NCBI RefSeq assembly: GCF_014201195.1
Contig: NZ_JACHDS010000001.1
Coordinates: 310,001-374,000 of the forward strand
Direction of reading: 5' to 3'
Source of the DNA: Nocardiopsis mwathae
Lineage (GTDB): Bacteria > Actinomycetota > Actinomycetes > Streptosporangiales > Streptosporangiaceae
DNA length: 64,000 nt
The translations under genes and the position numbers were made by a program. This document shows positions 8,968 to 17,386 of the stretch, piece by piece; the stretch's first letter is position 1, and each line of letters begins with the position of its first letter. Under the pieces are notes generated by a model. That model had not been told where the DNA came from, ran no database searches, and saw only the letters and a list, made by a program, of their open reading frames with translations.

Positions 8968-9555
8968 TCACACCGGCATGGCCATGCTCTCGGCGACATG
9001 CCTGACCAGCGCCAGCAGCACCTGCTTGCTCGACTCCCGGTCGCGCACGTCGCACAGCACGACGGGCACACCGGGCGAGACGTCGAGCGCGGTGGCGACC
9101 TCCCCCACGTCGTAGCGGTGCGCCCCCTCGAAGCAGTTCACCGCGATGACGAACGGCAGCCCGCGCCGCTCGAAGAAGTCCACCGAGGGGAAGCAGGTTT
9201 CCAGGCGCCGGGTGTCGGCGATGACCACCGCGCCCAGCGCCCCCAGTGCCAGCTCCTCCCACATGAACCAGAAGCGCTGCTGGCCCGGAGTGCCGAACAG
9301 GTACAGCACGAGCTCGTCGGAGATCGTGATGCGGCCGAAGTCGAGCGCGACCGTGGTGGTGGTCTTGTCCTCCACCCCGTCGAGGTCGTCGACACCGAGG
9401 CTCGCCTCGGTCATCACCTCCTCGGTGTTCAGCGGGGTGACCTCGCTGACCGAACCGACGAGTGTGGTCTTACCGGCTCCGAAACCGCCTGCGACGAGGA
9501 TCTTGATCGCGGAGGGGATGTGGTCCGCGGAGCGGTCAGAGTCGTTGGATGCCAT
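8968..9555 (-). CDS. cvnD: Conservon small GTPase CvnD
   Basis: 195 residues. P-loop GGFGAGKTT (residues 23-31), switch-region TTTTVALDFGRI, G3 motif LYLFGTPGQQRF and guanine-specificity-type segment VIAVNCFEGA. This is the MglA-like GTPase that completes actinobacterial conservons, which resemble eukaryotic receptor-coupled signalling modules. The gene overlaps cvnC by 20 bp at its 5' end. Confidence 0.93.
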   Translation of the reverse strand: MASNDSDRSADHIPSAIKILVAGGFGAGKTTLVGSVSEVTPLNTEEVMTEASLGVDDLDGVEDKTTTTVALDFGRITISDELVLYLFGTPGQQRFWFMWEELALGALGAVVIADTRRLETCFPSVDFFERRGLPFVIAVNCFEGAHRYDVGEVATALDVSPGVPVVLCDVRDRESSKQVLLALVRHVAESMAMPV

Positions 9556-9910
9556 CGAGTACCGCCTGGAGTATGTCCCGGCTCACCGGGCTCTCGGTCG
9601 TGTAGGGGGCGCGGGCCAGGACGTAGCCCCGGCCGATGAGGTCGCCGATCAGCACCTTGGTCACCGCGATCGGGAGGTGCAGGTGGGAGGACACCTCCGC
9701 CACCGACTGCGGGCGGCGGCAGAAGTCCAGGATGCGCAGCTGCTCGGGTTCGAGGGACACCTCGTCCACCTCGGCCCGCGCCGCGATGACCACACTGACC
9801 ATGTCCAACTGGACCGTGTCGGAGCGTTCCCGCCCCTGCGCGATGACGTAGGGGCGCACCAGCGGGCCGATCTCGTCCGCGTCATGCTCCTGCTCCCTGC
9901 GATCTGGCAT
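9536..9910 (-). CDS. cvnC: Conservon DUF742 protein CvnC
   Basis: 124 residues, DUF742 family: LVRPYVIAQGRE at the N-terminus and a winged-helix-like core (LEPEQLRILDFCRRPQSVAEVSSHL, then PIAVTKVLIGDLIGRGYV). It is the third member of the conservon, between the roadblock protein and the GTPase. The overlap with cvnD indicates co-translation. Its biochemical role is not established. Confidence 0.92.
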   Translation of the reverse strand: MPDRREQEHDADEIGPLVRPYVIAQGRERSDTVQLDMVSVVIAARAEVDEVSLEPEQLRILDFCRRPQSVAEVSSHLHLPIAVTKVLIGDLIGRGYVLARAPYTTESPVSRDILQAVLDGIQRL

Positions 9911-9924
9911 GGCTCACCTCCGCG

Positions 9925-10371
9925 TCAACCGGTGGAATCGTCGGCGGTGCCGCCGATGGTGGAGGCACTGGGTGAGCCGTTCTCCCGCGGAGCGGCGTTG
10001 AGGAACCGTCCGGCCTGCTCCACCAGGACGTTCATCTCATAGGCGATGAGCCCGACGTCGGACCCCTCGTCGGCGATCACCGCGAGGCAGGCGCCGCTCC
10101 CGGCGCCCGTGACGAACAGATAGGCGTGCTCCATCTCCACGACGGTCTGCAGCACCTGCCCGCCGCCGAACTGCCGGCCGGTGCCGCGGGCCAGGCTCTG
10201 GAACGCCGAGGCGACGGCGGAGAGCTGCTCGGCGTCGTCCTTGCCGAGTTCCCCCGACCGGCCGATGAGCAGGCCGTCGGCGGACAGGACGATGGCGTAC
10301 TTGGCCCCGGCGGCTCGTTCGACGAGCTCGTCCAGCAGCCAGTTCAGGTCCGTTGCGGCGTTGTTGGTCAA
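9925..10371 (-). CDS. cvnB: Conservon roadblock/LC7 protein CvnB
   Basis: 148 residues, Roadblock/LC7 fold: NWLLDELVERAAGAKYAIVL, SADGLLIGRSGEL, then SAVASAFQSLARGTG. In conservons this MglB-like protein is thought to act as GAP or scaffold for the CvnD GTPase. A Ser/Thr-rich C-terminal tail follows. It starts 2 bp after the cvnA stop, consistent with an operon. Confidence 0.93.
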   Translation of the reverse strand: MTNNAATDLNWLLDELVERAAGAKYAIVLSADGLLIGRSGELGKDDAEQLSAVASAFQSLARGTGRQFGGGQVLQTVVEMEHAYLFVTGAGSGACLAVIADEGSDVGLIAYEMNVLVEQAGRFLNAAPRENGSPSASTIGGTADDSTG

Positions 10372-10373
10372 GA

Positions 10374-13148
10374 TCAGGTGTCCTTCTCGCTCTCGCTGTC
10401 GTGCTGGCGCTGCTTCGCTTCGAGCCGACCTTGCTCGGTGCCCTTCTGGAACGCGGCCATGTTGCGGCGCAGGCGCGCAGAACGGTCCTCATCCTGCTCC
10501 GTCGTGCGGGGGCGGGCAGGCGCGGGGGTCGCCTCGGGTGCCTCGGAGAGCTGCGGGGCCAGATTCACCTGGGGAGTGCGTCGGGGCAGCGCCGGGCGTC
10601 CGTCCTCGGTCGTGGTCGGTTCCTCCTTGGCGGCCGTGGGCGGGTCGGTCGGGGGCGGGGCGTCGGCGGGCGGAACGGGGAACACCGGCGACGCGTCCTG
10701 GGCGGGCCGCGAAGCCGTGTCGCGGCGCCGCGGCAGCTGCGGCGGCGCCGGGCGGTCCTGCGAGTGCCGGCGCAGCTCGTCGGCGCCCTTCCACACACCG
10801 GGCCGCGGCTCGCGCCGCGGGAGTGCGGGCCGCTCGCCCGTGTCGGCGGTGCCGGTCGCGGGCGGGGCGCCGGCGAGCACGTCGCCGGTGAGCGTGCCCG
10901 GAGCCAGGGCCGGGTCCTTCTCGGGCTTGGCCGCGGCGCCGGAGCCGTTCCGCGCCGCGCGGGCGGTGGGGTCCGACTCGATGTCGTCGTCGCCGGCGGT
11001 CCCGCTGCCGTCGCGTCCGTCGGTGCAGCGGCGCAGCCCGCCGGACGCGTCCGGCGCGGAGCTCCCTTCCCCCTCCGCGGAGGGGGAAGGGAGCTCCGCG
11101 GGCGGCGGGTCCTGTTCGGCGGTCTCGGTGGCCGCGGGCAGGATCCGCTGCTCGCCGGTGCTCTCCACGCCCTGCGGCAGAGCCAGCGGGTCGCCCGCGA
11201 TGACGGCCGTGGGCAGCAGGACGATCGCCTGCACACCGCCGTAGGGCGAGGAGCGCAGCTGCACCTTGATGTCGTGGCGGTGCGCCAGGCGCGAGACCAC
11301 GAACAGGCCCAGCCGCATCTTCTCGTTGAGCCGCATCACGTCGAACTCGGGCGGGTTGGCCAGCAGCTCGTTGGCGGCCTCGAACTCGTCCTCGCGCATG
11401 CCCAGCCCGCGGTCCTCGATTTCGATGACCACGCCGTTGGGCACCTGGTCACTGCTGAGGCGGACCTGGGTGTGCGGCGGCGAGAACGTGGTGGCGTTGT
11501 CGACCAGCTCGGCGACGAGGTGGATGACGTCGGCGACGGCCGGGCCCTTGAGCTGGACCCGCGCGATGTGCTGCCGGTCGACGCGCGTGTAGTCGCCGGA
11601 CTCCGAGATGGCGCCCCGCAGCACGTCGATCAGCGGCATCGGCCGGTGCCAGGTGCGGCCCGGTGTCTCGCCACCCAGGATCAGGAGGTTCTCGGCGTTG
11701 CGCCGGGCGCGGGTGGCCAGGTGGTCGAGTTTGAACAGTTCGGTGAGGTGCTCCGGGTCCTCCTGCTCGTGCTCCATCTTGTCCAGGAGGCGCAGCTGCC
11801 GGTGGACGAGGGTCTGGCTGCGGTGCGCGATGTTGAGGAAGACGCGGTTGACGCCCTGGCGTAGCTCGGCCTGGCGGACCGCCGCCTGCACGGCGGTGCG
11901 CTGGGCGGTGTCGAACGAGCGGGCGACCTGGCCGATCTCGTCGTTCTCCTGGCGGGAGACGAGGTCGGGCAGCTCGGAGTCGAGGTCCACGGGTTCGTGC
12001 CGGGTCAGCCGCCGCATGATGCCGGGCAGCTTGACCTCGGAGAGGTCGCGGGTGTCGTCACGGAGCCGGTTGAGCCGCTGGATCAGGCTCTCGGCGGCCC
12101 GGCGGGCGTAGCCGAACGCCAGGATCGACAGCACGGCGATGCTGATGCTGCCCGCGACGGCGTAGGTGATGGACCGGACCGCCACGCCCGCCTGCAACTC
12201 CGAGGAGTACAGCGCCTGATCGGCGCCGATGTCGGTGAGGGCGGCCTTGACCGGGTCGTAGGCGGCGTGCCACTCCTCGGCGGTCACCGGCATGGACAGG
12301 TCGGGGGAGGCCGCACCGGTGACCGGGTCGGTGGTGTCGGCGATGGGCCGCTCGGAGATCTTGTCCTCGAACCGGCGCAGCTGCTCCCACTCCTCGCTGC
12401 GCCGCAGCTCCTGCAGGGACTCGGTGGTCTCAGGGCCGTAGTACTCGTGCAGCGACTCGACCATCCCCCGGTAGGAGCCGACGAACCGGGTGAACTCCAC
12501 CTGGTCCTCACGGGACAGCTCGCCGGTCGCGAAGGCGCGGGCGATCTGTGCGTCGGCCTGGCCCAGGGTGTCGACGACGCGGAAGGTGTAGACGGCGGTC
12601 AGGCCCGGGCCGACCGTCTCGGCGGCGTGCCCGTTGCGGCCGACCTCCTCGTACAGGTCGGCCCCGGCCTCGGTGAGGGTGTTGTAGTACTCCAGCACCG
12701 CGGCGCGGGAGCCCTCGCCGTTGCGGACGTCGTCGTCGACGTGCCCGCGGAAATCGTCGATCTGGGCGAACTGCTCGTCCAGATCGTGGAGGCGCTTCTG
12801 GACGGACTCCGGCGAGTAGGGCAGCACATCCTTGAACTTGTCCAGGAAGCCGCTCATCTGCTCGTCGGAGGTCTCGCGCGCCTGGCGCAGCTCGTTCCGA
12901 TGGCCGTCGGGGTTCTCCAGGAAGGAGATGGTGGCGGTGCGCTCGTCCATGACGGCGGTGAGCGCGACGGCCGAAGGGGTCAGCAGCTCCTTGTTGCCCT
13001 GGACGAGGGCGTACTGGAGCACGGCGCCGTAGCCGAGGTAGCCGGTCACCACCAGCCACAGCGCGATGAGGGCCGCTGTGGGCGCAAGGACGATTCTGCG
13101 GAGGCGAGTGCCGATGCCGTGGACTCGCTGTTCTTTTGCTGCCTGCAC
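10374..13148 (-). CDS. cvnA: Conservon sensor histidine-kinase-like protein CvnA
   Basis: 924 residues from GTG 13148, preceded by AGGAGAG; an ATG at 13178 is in frame but poorly placed. Order: N-terminal TM helix (IVLAPTAALIALWLVVTGYL), extracellular nitrate/nitrite-sensing-type (NIT) helical domain, second TM helix (SITYAVAGSISIAVLSILAF), HAMP-like linker, a dimerisation region around LNIAHRSQTLVHRQLRLLD, and an ATPase domain with VAELVDNATTFSPP and IEDRGLGM. The last third is a long Pro/Glu/Ala-rich disordered tail. A 46-bp perfect palindrome (11055-11100) lies inside that tail and is translated in frame. CvnA is the membrane receptor of the module. Confidence 0.92.
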   Translation of the reverse strand: MQAAKEQRVHGIGTRLRRIVLAPTAALIALWLVVTGYLGYGAVLQYALVQGNKELLTPSAVALTAVMDERTATISFLENPDGHRNELRQARETSDEQMSGFLDKFKDVLPYSPESVQKRLHDLDEQFAQIDDFRGHVDDDVRNGEGSRAAVLEYYNTLTEAGADLYEEVGRNGHAAETVGPGLTAVYTFRVVDTLGQADAQIARAFATGELSREDQVEFTRFVGSYRGMVESLHEYYGPETTESLQELRRSEEWEQLRRFEDKISERPIADTTDPVTGAASPDLSMPVTAEEWHAAYDPVKAALTDIGADQALYSSELQAGVAVRSITYAVAGSISIAVLSILAFGYARRAAESLIQRLNRLRDDTRDLSEVKLPGIMRRLTRHEPVDLDSELPDLVSRQENDEIGQVARSFDTAQRTAVQAAVRQAELRQGVNRVFLNIAHRSQTLVHRQLRLLDKMEHEQEDPEHLTELFKLDHLATRARRNAENLLILGGETPGRTWHRPMPLIDVLRGAISESGDYTRVDRQHIARVQLKGPAVADVIHLVAELVDNATTFSPPHTQVRLSSDQVPNGVVIEIEDRGLGMREDEFEAANELLANPPEFDVMRLNEKMRLGLFVVSRLAHRHDIKVQLRSSPYGGVQAIVLLPTAVIAGDPLALPQGVESTGEQRILPAATETAEQDPPPAELPSPSAEGEGSSAPDASGGLRRCTDGRDGSGTAGDDDIESDPTARAARNGSGAAAKPEKDPALAPGTLTGDVLAGAPPATGTADTGERPALPRREPRPGVWKGADELRRHSQDRPAPPQLPRRRDTASRPAQDASPVFPVPPADAPPPTDPPTAAKEEPTTTEDGRPALPRRTPQVNLAPQLSEAPEATPAPARPRTTEQDEDRSARLRRNMAAFQKGTEQGRLEAKQRQHDSESEKDT
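11055..11100. repeat. 46-bp perfect palindrome inside cvnA
   Basis: Zero-loop palindrome centred at 11077/11078 (half-site starts CGCGGAGCTCCCTTCCCCCT). It encodes the low-complexity stretch around ELPSPSAEGEGSSAPDAS of CvnA without breaking the frame. It looks like a terminator or REP-type palindrome inserted into a tolerant linker. Confidence 0.8.
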
Positions 13149-13566
13149 TGCTCTCCTATGGCCCGGAGGCGGGCGCACCGGACCGGGGGTTCACGTCGAC
13201 TGTCGGGGGCGGACCACGTGACGGCACCGGGGATCAGGGGTGCGCCGGTGAAAAAGCCATTGTTCTAGGGGGGTCGGCCAGGGGATCGTATCTCGCCCGA
13301 GATCATCTGTTTGCGTAGAGGTTGCTGTATGAGGTCGAGTGATGACGCGATGGCCGAGCTGGGACTTTGGTCCTAAGCAGGGTGTTCGTCCTGTGGCCTG
13401 CGTCTACGTGCGGGTCTGGAGGTGTTGGCGGGACAGGAGAAGGATTATCAAAAAGTTACCGAATGCGTGGCACATGTGGTCCTTCGTCCGGTCATGCGGG
13501 GCCTGCTGCCGGTTCGGCGGGTTCGGTGTTTTCCCTGCGCATGGTGGAAGGTGCCGTTAGCCTGGG
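13149..13566. other. Intergenic region, divergent promoters of cvn operon and VanZ gene
   Basis: About 420 bp with no supported gene. Part of it (about 13260-13470) is less GC-rich than its surroundings, as expected for promoters facing both ways. No recognisable riboswitch, tRNA or operator was found by eye. Confidence 0.5.
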
Positions 13567-14697
13567 GTGGCTATGGCAGGGATTTTCGCGAGCGATCCCA
13601 CAGTCGCGGCGATCGCCTATCCGGCGGTCGCGCTGGGGACCCTCACCGGAGCCGCAGTGTTCCTGGCGCGACACCACCGGCGCTACGGACGGCTGCGCGG
13701 CTGGCCTGGGCAGGTGACCCTCGCCACGCTCCTGGTCGGCGTCGGCGTCGTGCTGTACGCCGTCTACCCGCTGCCGCGCAGCGCCGACGGCCTGTGCGCG
13801 ATCCACGGCGGCGCCGTGCCGCTGCCGGCCCCCTCCGGCCGGGCCGCGACGTGGGCCGACGCCGGGCCGTGGCACGCGGCCGCGCATGTCGCCCTCGTCA
13901 CCGCCGTCTACGTCCCCGTCGGGCTGCTCGCCCGCTACCGCTACCGGCGCGGTGCGGCGTTCACCGTCGGCCTCGGCCTCCTGCTCGCTCTGCTGGTGGA
14001 GACCGTCCAGCTCACCGGGGTGCTGGGGCTCTACCCGTGTGCCTACCGGGTCGCGGCCGCCGATGACGTCCTCCTGGGCGGCGCCGGCGCGCTCGCCGGG
14101 TGGCTGCTCGGCGTGGCCGCGGTGCGGTGGCTGCCGCGTCCGTGGCCGGGGGCGGCGGCCGACACCCTGCCGCCGGATGCCTCCCGGCGGCTGCTGGGCC
14201 ACGCGCTCGACCTGGGACTGTGGTGGTTCGGTGCCGGGACGCTGGCCGCTCTCGCCGTGGCGTTCGGCGCGGTCCCCGCCTATGAGGTCGATCGTGCGAC
14301 GTACGTCGCCCTCATCGGGCTGGCGGTGCTCTTCGGCCTGCTCCTGCCGCTGGTGCGGGAGGACCGCTGCACGCCCGGCCGTGCCAGTGTCCACCTGGCG
14401 CTGGCCGGCCTCGGCCGCCCGCGGCCCGCCGCCCGGTGGCGGGTGCTGCTGCGGTCGGTGTCGCTGTACGCGCCGATCACCGTGCTGTTCGTGCTGGGCT
14501 GGGAGTGGTGGGCGCTGGCGGTGGTGGCGCTGCACGGCCTGTCGGCGCTGGTCCGCAGCGACCAGGCGGGCCTGTTCGACCTGCTCGCCGGGGTGCGCGT
14601 GGTCACGCGCAGCACCGTCTCGGGCGGCCTGCCCCGCGAACTGGTCCGCTACTCCGCCCCCGACCCCACGACCGACCCCACCCCCGCGCAGCGGTGA
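13567..14697 (+). CDS. VanZ-like / RDD-family membrane protein
   Basis: 376 residues (GTG 13567; ATG 13573 is equally possible, with GGGGTGG just upstream). The N-terminal half is VanZ-like with four to five TM helices (AVALGTLTGAAVFLA, QVTLATLLVGVGVVLYAVYPLP, AAFTVGLGLLLALLVETVQL, ADDVLLGGAGALAGWLLG); the VETVQL and ADDVLLGGAG motifs are typical. The C-terminal half (RLLGHALDLGLWWFGAG ... GLFDLLAGVRVVTR) is an RDD domain. VanZ proteins are linked to glycopeptide or lipid-II-related resistance, RDD proteins to transport; the role of this combination is unknown. Convergent with the next gene. Confidence 0.85.
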   Translation: MAMAGIFASDPTVAAIAYPAVALGTLTGAAVFLARHHRRYGRLRGWPGQVTLATLLVGVGVVLYAVYPLPRSADGLCAIHGGAVPLPAPSGRAATWADAGPWHAAAHVALVTAVYVPVGLLARYRYRRGAAFTVGLGLLLALLVETVQLTGVLGLYPCAYRVAAADDVLLGGAGALAGWLLGVAAVRWLPRPWPGAAADTLPPDASRRLLGHALDLGLWWFGAGTLAALAVAFGAVPAYEVDRATYVALIGLAVLFGLLLPLVREDRCTPGRASVHLALAGLGRPRPAARWRVLLRSVSLYAPITVLFVLGWEWWALAVVALHGLSALVRSDQAGLFDLLAGVRVVTRSTVSGGLPRELVRYSAPDPTTDPTPAQR

Positions 14698-14760
14698 TCC
14701 CCGAAGTACCGACCGATCGCCCCAAGCGTGAGGCCGATACTCCCGAGGCCACAACGGGTT

Positions 14761-15573
14761 TCAGGTGCCGGTGAAGCGGGCGGGCCGCTTCTCGGCGAAC
14801 GCCCGGGTGCCCTCCTCGGCGTCGTCCGAGGCGAGTACCTGCCAACCGATCCGGTCGGAGACCCGCAGCGCCGCGTCCTCGTCCATCCCCTCGGTCTCCC
14901 GGTAGGCGCGCAGGATCGCCTGCACGGCCAGCGGGCCGCAGCCGGCGATCGCCTCGGCGGCCTCGCGGGCGGCCTCCAGCGCCGTCCCGTCGGGAACGAC
15001 CCGGGTCACCAGCCCGATATCGGCGGCCTCGCGGGCGGTGTAGGAGCGCCCGGTGAGCAGCATGTCCATGGCGTGGGTGTAGGGGATCTGCCGGGCGAGG
15101 CGCACAGCGCAGCCGCCCATCGGGAACAGGCCGCGGCGCGCCTCGTACAGGCCGAACGTCGCACTCTGCCCGGCGATGCGGATGTCGGTGCCGACGACCA
15201 GTTCCGTTCCGCCCGCGACGGCCGGCCCCTCCACGGCGGCCACCAGCGGCTTGCCCGGGCGTGCGGCCCGGAGCAGGCCCTTCCAGTGGAAGTCCTCGAT
15301 CTCGGCCGCCCGCTGACGCACGTGGGGGTCGTCCGACGGCGTGCCCATGGCCTTGAGGTCGGCCCCGGCGCAGAAGGCCCCGTCCGCGCCGGTCAGGATG
15401 CCCACGCGCACGCCCGGTTCGGAGTCGATGTAGCCGAAGGCGGTGGCCAGCCCGACGAGCATGTCGGTCGACAGGGCGTTGCGGGCCTCCGGGCGGCGCA
15501 TCGTCACCGTCACGATGGCGCCGTCCCTCACAACGTGGCAGTGCGGGGTCGAAATATCGGGAAGCTCGGCCAT
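14761..15573 (-). CDS. Enoyl-CoA hydratase, EchA19-like
   Basis: 270 residues, crotonase fold. The oxyanion hole lies in FCAGADLKAM and AGGTELVVGTD; the second acidic position lies in EARRGLFPMGG. The segments RRPEARNALST, RLARQIPYTHAMDMLLTGR and GPLAVQAILRAYRETEGM match mycobacterial EchA19 (Rv3516), the hydratase that acts on steroid enoyl-CoA during side-chain beta-oxidation. It is divergent from the fadD gene at 15740. The shared 166-bp region holds an operator-like palindrome. Together with the following genes it makes a sterol side-chain module. Confidence 0.88.
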   Translation of the reverse strand: MAELPDISTPHCHVVRDGAIVTVTMRRPEARNALSTDMLVGLATAFGYIDSEPGVRVGILTGADGAFCAGADLKAMGTPSDDPHVRQRAAEIEDFHWKGLLRAARPGKPLVAAVEGPAVAGGTELVVGTDIRIAGQSATFGLYEARRGLFPMGGCAVRLARQIPYTHAMDMLLTGRSYTAREAADIGLVTRVVPDGTALEAAREAAEAIAGCGPLAVQAILRAYRETEGMDEDAALRVSDRIGWQVLASDDAEEGTRAFAEKRPARFTGT

Positions 15574-15687
15574 GTGGCCTCCTGGATGTGAACACCGTTA
15601 ACGATGTACGGCCGCGTGAATTGCGCCGTCATCGGAAACCGATTCTAGATACTGATGGCAACGATTAGAGGTATTGCACGGTAAAAC

Positions 15688-15701
15688 GAGAACATGCTCT
15701 A
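15688..15701. promoter_or_regulatory. Imperfect KstR-like operator candidate
   Basis: GAGAACATGCTCTA (reverse TAGAGCATGTTCTC) resembles the box at 6599 and matches the KstR consensus at all but one core base. It lies between the divergent echA19-like and fadD genes, where one site could control both. Weak on its own; strengthened by position and by the gene set. Confidence 0.35.
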
Positions 15702-15739
15702 CTTGGCGCCGAGTCTGCATCGATGTGAGGGAGATCGGC

Positions 15740-17287
15740 ATGGCGGATCCGCTCCGGCCCGGCTTCTGGCGGCTCGCGCAGGCCCACCCGACACGGCTCG
15801 CCTGCGTCGACCCCGACGGCACCGAATACCGGGCCGGGGAGCTGCTCGGCCGGGCCAACCGCCTCGTCCACGCCCTGCGCGGCATGGGACTGCGCACCGG
15901 CGACGGCTTCTGCGGGCTGACCCCCAACGGCGCCGACGGAATCACCCTCTACCTCGCCGCCGCCCAGGCCGGCCTCTACTACACCCCGATCAACTGGCAC
16001 TTCACCGGGCCGGAGATCGCCCACATCCTCGCCGACAGTGGCGCCAAGGCGTTCGTCCTGCACGAGCGGTACGCCGCCGAAGGACTCCGCGGAGCCGACA
16101 CCGCCGGGCTTCCGGAGGCCGCGCGCATCGGTATCGGCCGCGTCCCCGGCTGCACCGAGCTCGGCGACCTCCTCGCGCGCTACCCCGACGTCACCCCCGA
16201 GGACCGCACCGCCGGGCTCCCCATGCACTACACCTCGGGCACCACCGGACGGCCCAAGGGCGTGCGCCGCCCCCTGGGCGGGCTGGACCCCGACGACGCC
16301 GCCGAGCTGATCACCGCCCTGTTCCACGTGTTCGGCATCGAACCGGGGCCGGGCCACGCCCACCTGGTCACCTCGCCGACCTACCACACCGCCGTCACCC
16401 AGTTCAGCACCACCGCCCTGCACCTGGGGCACACCCTCGTCCACATGGACCGGTGGTCGGCCGAGGAGGCGCTGCGGCTGGTCGAGCGGTACCGGGTCAC
16501 CAGCACCCACATGGTTCCGACCCACTTCAAACGCATGCTGCACCTGCCCGAGGAGGTGCGCAAGGCCTACGACGTCTCCTCCATGCGCTGGCTCATCCAC
16601 GGTGCCGCGCCCTGTCCCCGGGCGGTGAAGGCGGAGATACTGCGGTGGTGGGGCGACTGCGTGTACGAGTACTACGCCGCGACCGAGGGCGGCGGCACCG
16701 TGTCCACCCCCGAGGACTGGCGCACCCGCCCCGGGTCGGTCGGGCGCCCATGGCCCATCACCGAGCTGATGATCGCCGACGACCAGGGCGACGAGGTCCC
16801 CACCGGGGAGATCGGCACCGTCTACATGAAGATGTACGCCTCGGACTTCGAGTACAAGGGCGACCGGGAGAAGACCGCGGCCAACCGGCTCCGCGGCTTC
16901 TTCACCACCGGCGACCTGGGACATGTGGACGCCGACGGCTACCTCTACCTCAGCGACCGCAGAGCCGACCTGATCATCTCCGGCGGCACCAACATCTACC
17001 CCGCCGAGATCGAGAACGAGCTCATGGCCCACCCGGAGGTCATGGACGTCGCGGTGTTCGGCGTCCCCGACGACGAGTGGGGCCAGCAGGTCAAGGCCGT
17101 CGTCGAACCGGCGGACGGCGCCGAACCCGGCCCCGAACTCGCGGAGCGGCTGCTGCGCTCCCTACAGGGGCGGCTGGCCCGGATGAAGTGGCCCAAGAGC
17201 ATCGACTTCATCGCCGAGATGCCCCGCGAACCCAACGGAAAGCTGATCAAACGACGCCTCAGAGACCCCTACTGGCAGAACCACTGA
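15740..17287 (+). CDS. Acyl-CoA synthetase (FadD4-like AMP-forming ligase)
   Basis: 515 residues from ATG 15740 (GGGAGATC upstream). AMP-binding signature HYTSGTTGRPKGV, adenine-binding YEYYAATEGGG, hinge region GDLGHVDADGYLYLSDR, and C-terminal A10-type lysine in PNGKLIKR. All catalytic motifs are present, so it should adenylate a carboxylic acid and transfer it to CoA. The substrate is likely a sterol-derived or other hydrophobic acid, judging from the adjoining genes. A long hairpin begins 11 bp after the stop. Confidence 0.88.
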   Translation: MADPLRPGFWRLAQAHPTRLACVDPDGTEYRAGELLGRANRLVHALRGMGLRTGDGFCGLTPNGADGITLYLAAAQAGLYYTPINWHFTGPEIAHILADSGAKAFVLHERYAAEGLRGADTAGLPEAARIGIGRVPGCTELGDLLARYPDVTPEDRTAGLPMHYTSGTTGRPKGVRRPLGGLDPDDAAELITALFHVFGIEPGPGHAHLVTSPTYHTAVTQFSTTALHLGHTLVHMDRWSAEEALRLVERYRVTSTHMVPTHFKRMLHLPEEVRKAYDVSSMRWLIHGAAPCPRAVKAEILRWWGDCVYEYYAATEGGGTVSTPEDWRTRPGSVGRPWPITELMIADDQGDEVPTGEIGTVYMKMYASDFEYKGDREKTAANRLRGFFTTGDLGHVDADGYLYLSDRRADLIISGGTNIYPAEIENELMAHPEVMDVAVFGVPDDEWGQQVKAVVEPADGAEPGPELAERLLRSLQGRLARMKWPKSIDFIAEMPREPNGKLIKRRLRDPYWQNH

Positions 17288-17297
17288 CCCCCCTTCG

Positions 17298-17361
17298 CGT
17301 CGATCTCGGAGATATCGGGGTCTCACCGCCGGATTTCACCCCGATATCTCCGAGATCAACG
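17298..17361. terminator. Long hairpin, dispersed family copy 2
   Basis: Arms 17298-17321 and 17338-17361 (24 bp, one mismatch) with a 16-nt loop. It shares the arm core GATCTCGGAGATATCGGGGT with copies 1 and 3. It directly follows the fadD stop and precedes the DUF35 gene, so it should terminate or attenuate between them. Confidence 0.85.
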
Positions 17362-17386
17362 GGGGAACGAGCGCGCAGGAGGTGCC

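Noticed and set aside
13149-13566. Possible riboswitch or small RNA upstream of the VanZ gene
   Set aside because: No conserved aptamer pattern or stable long stem could be identified by eye.
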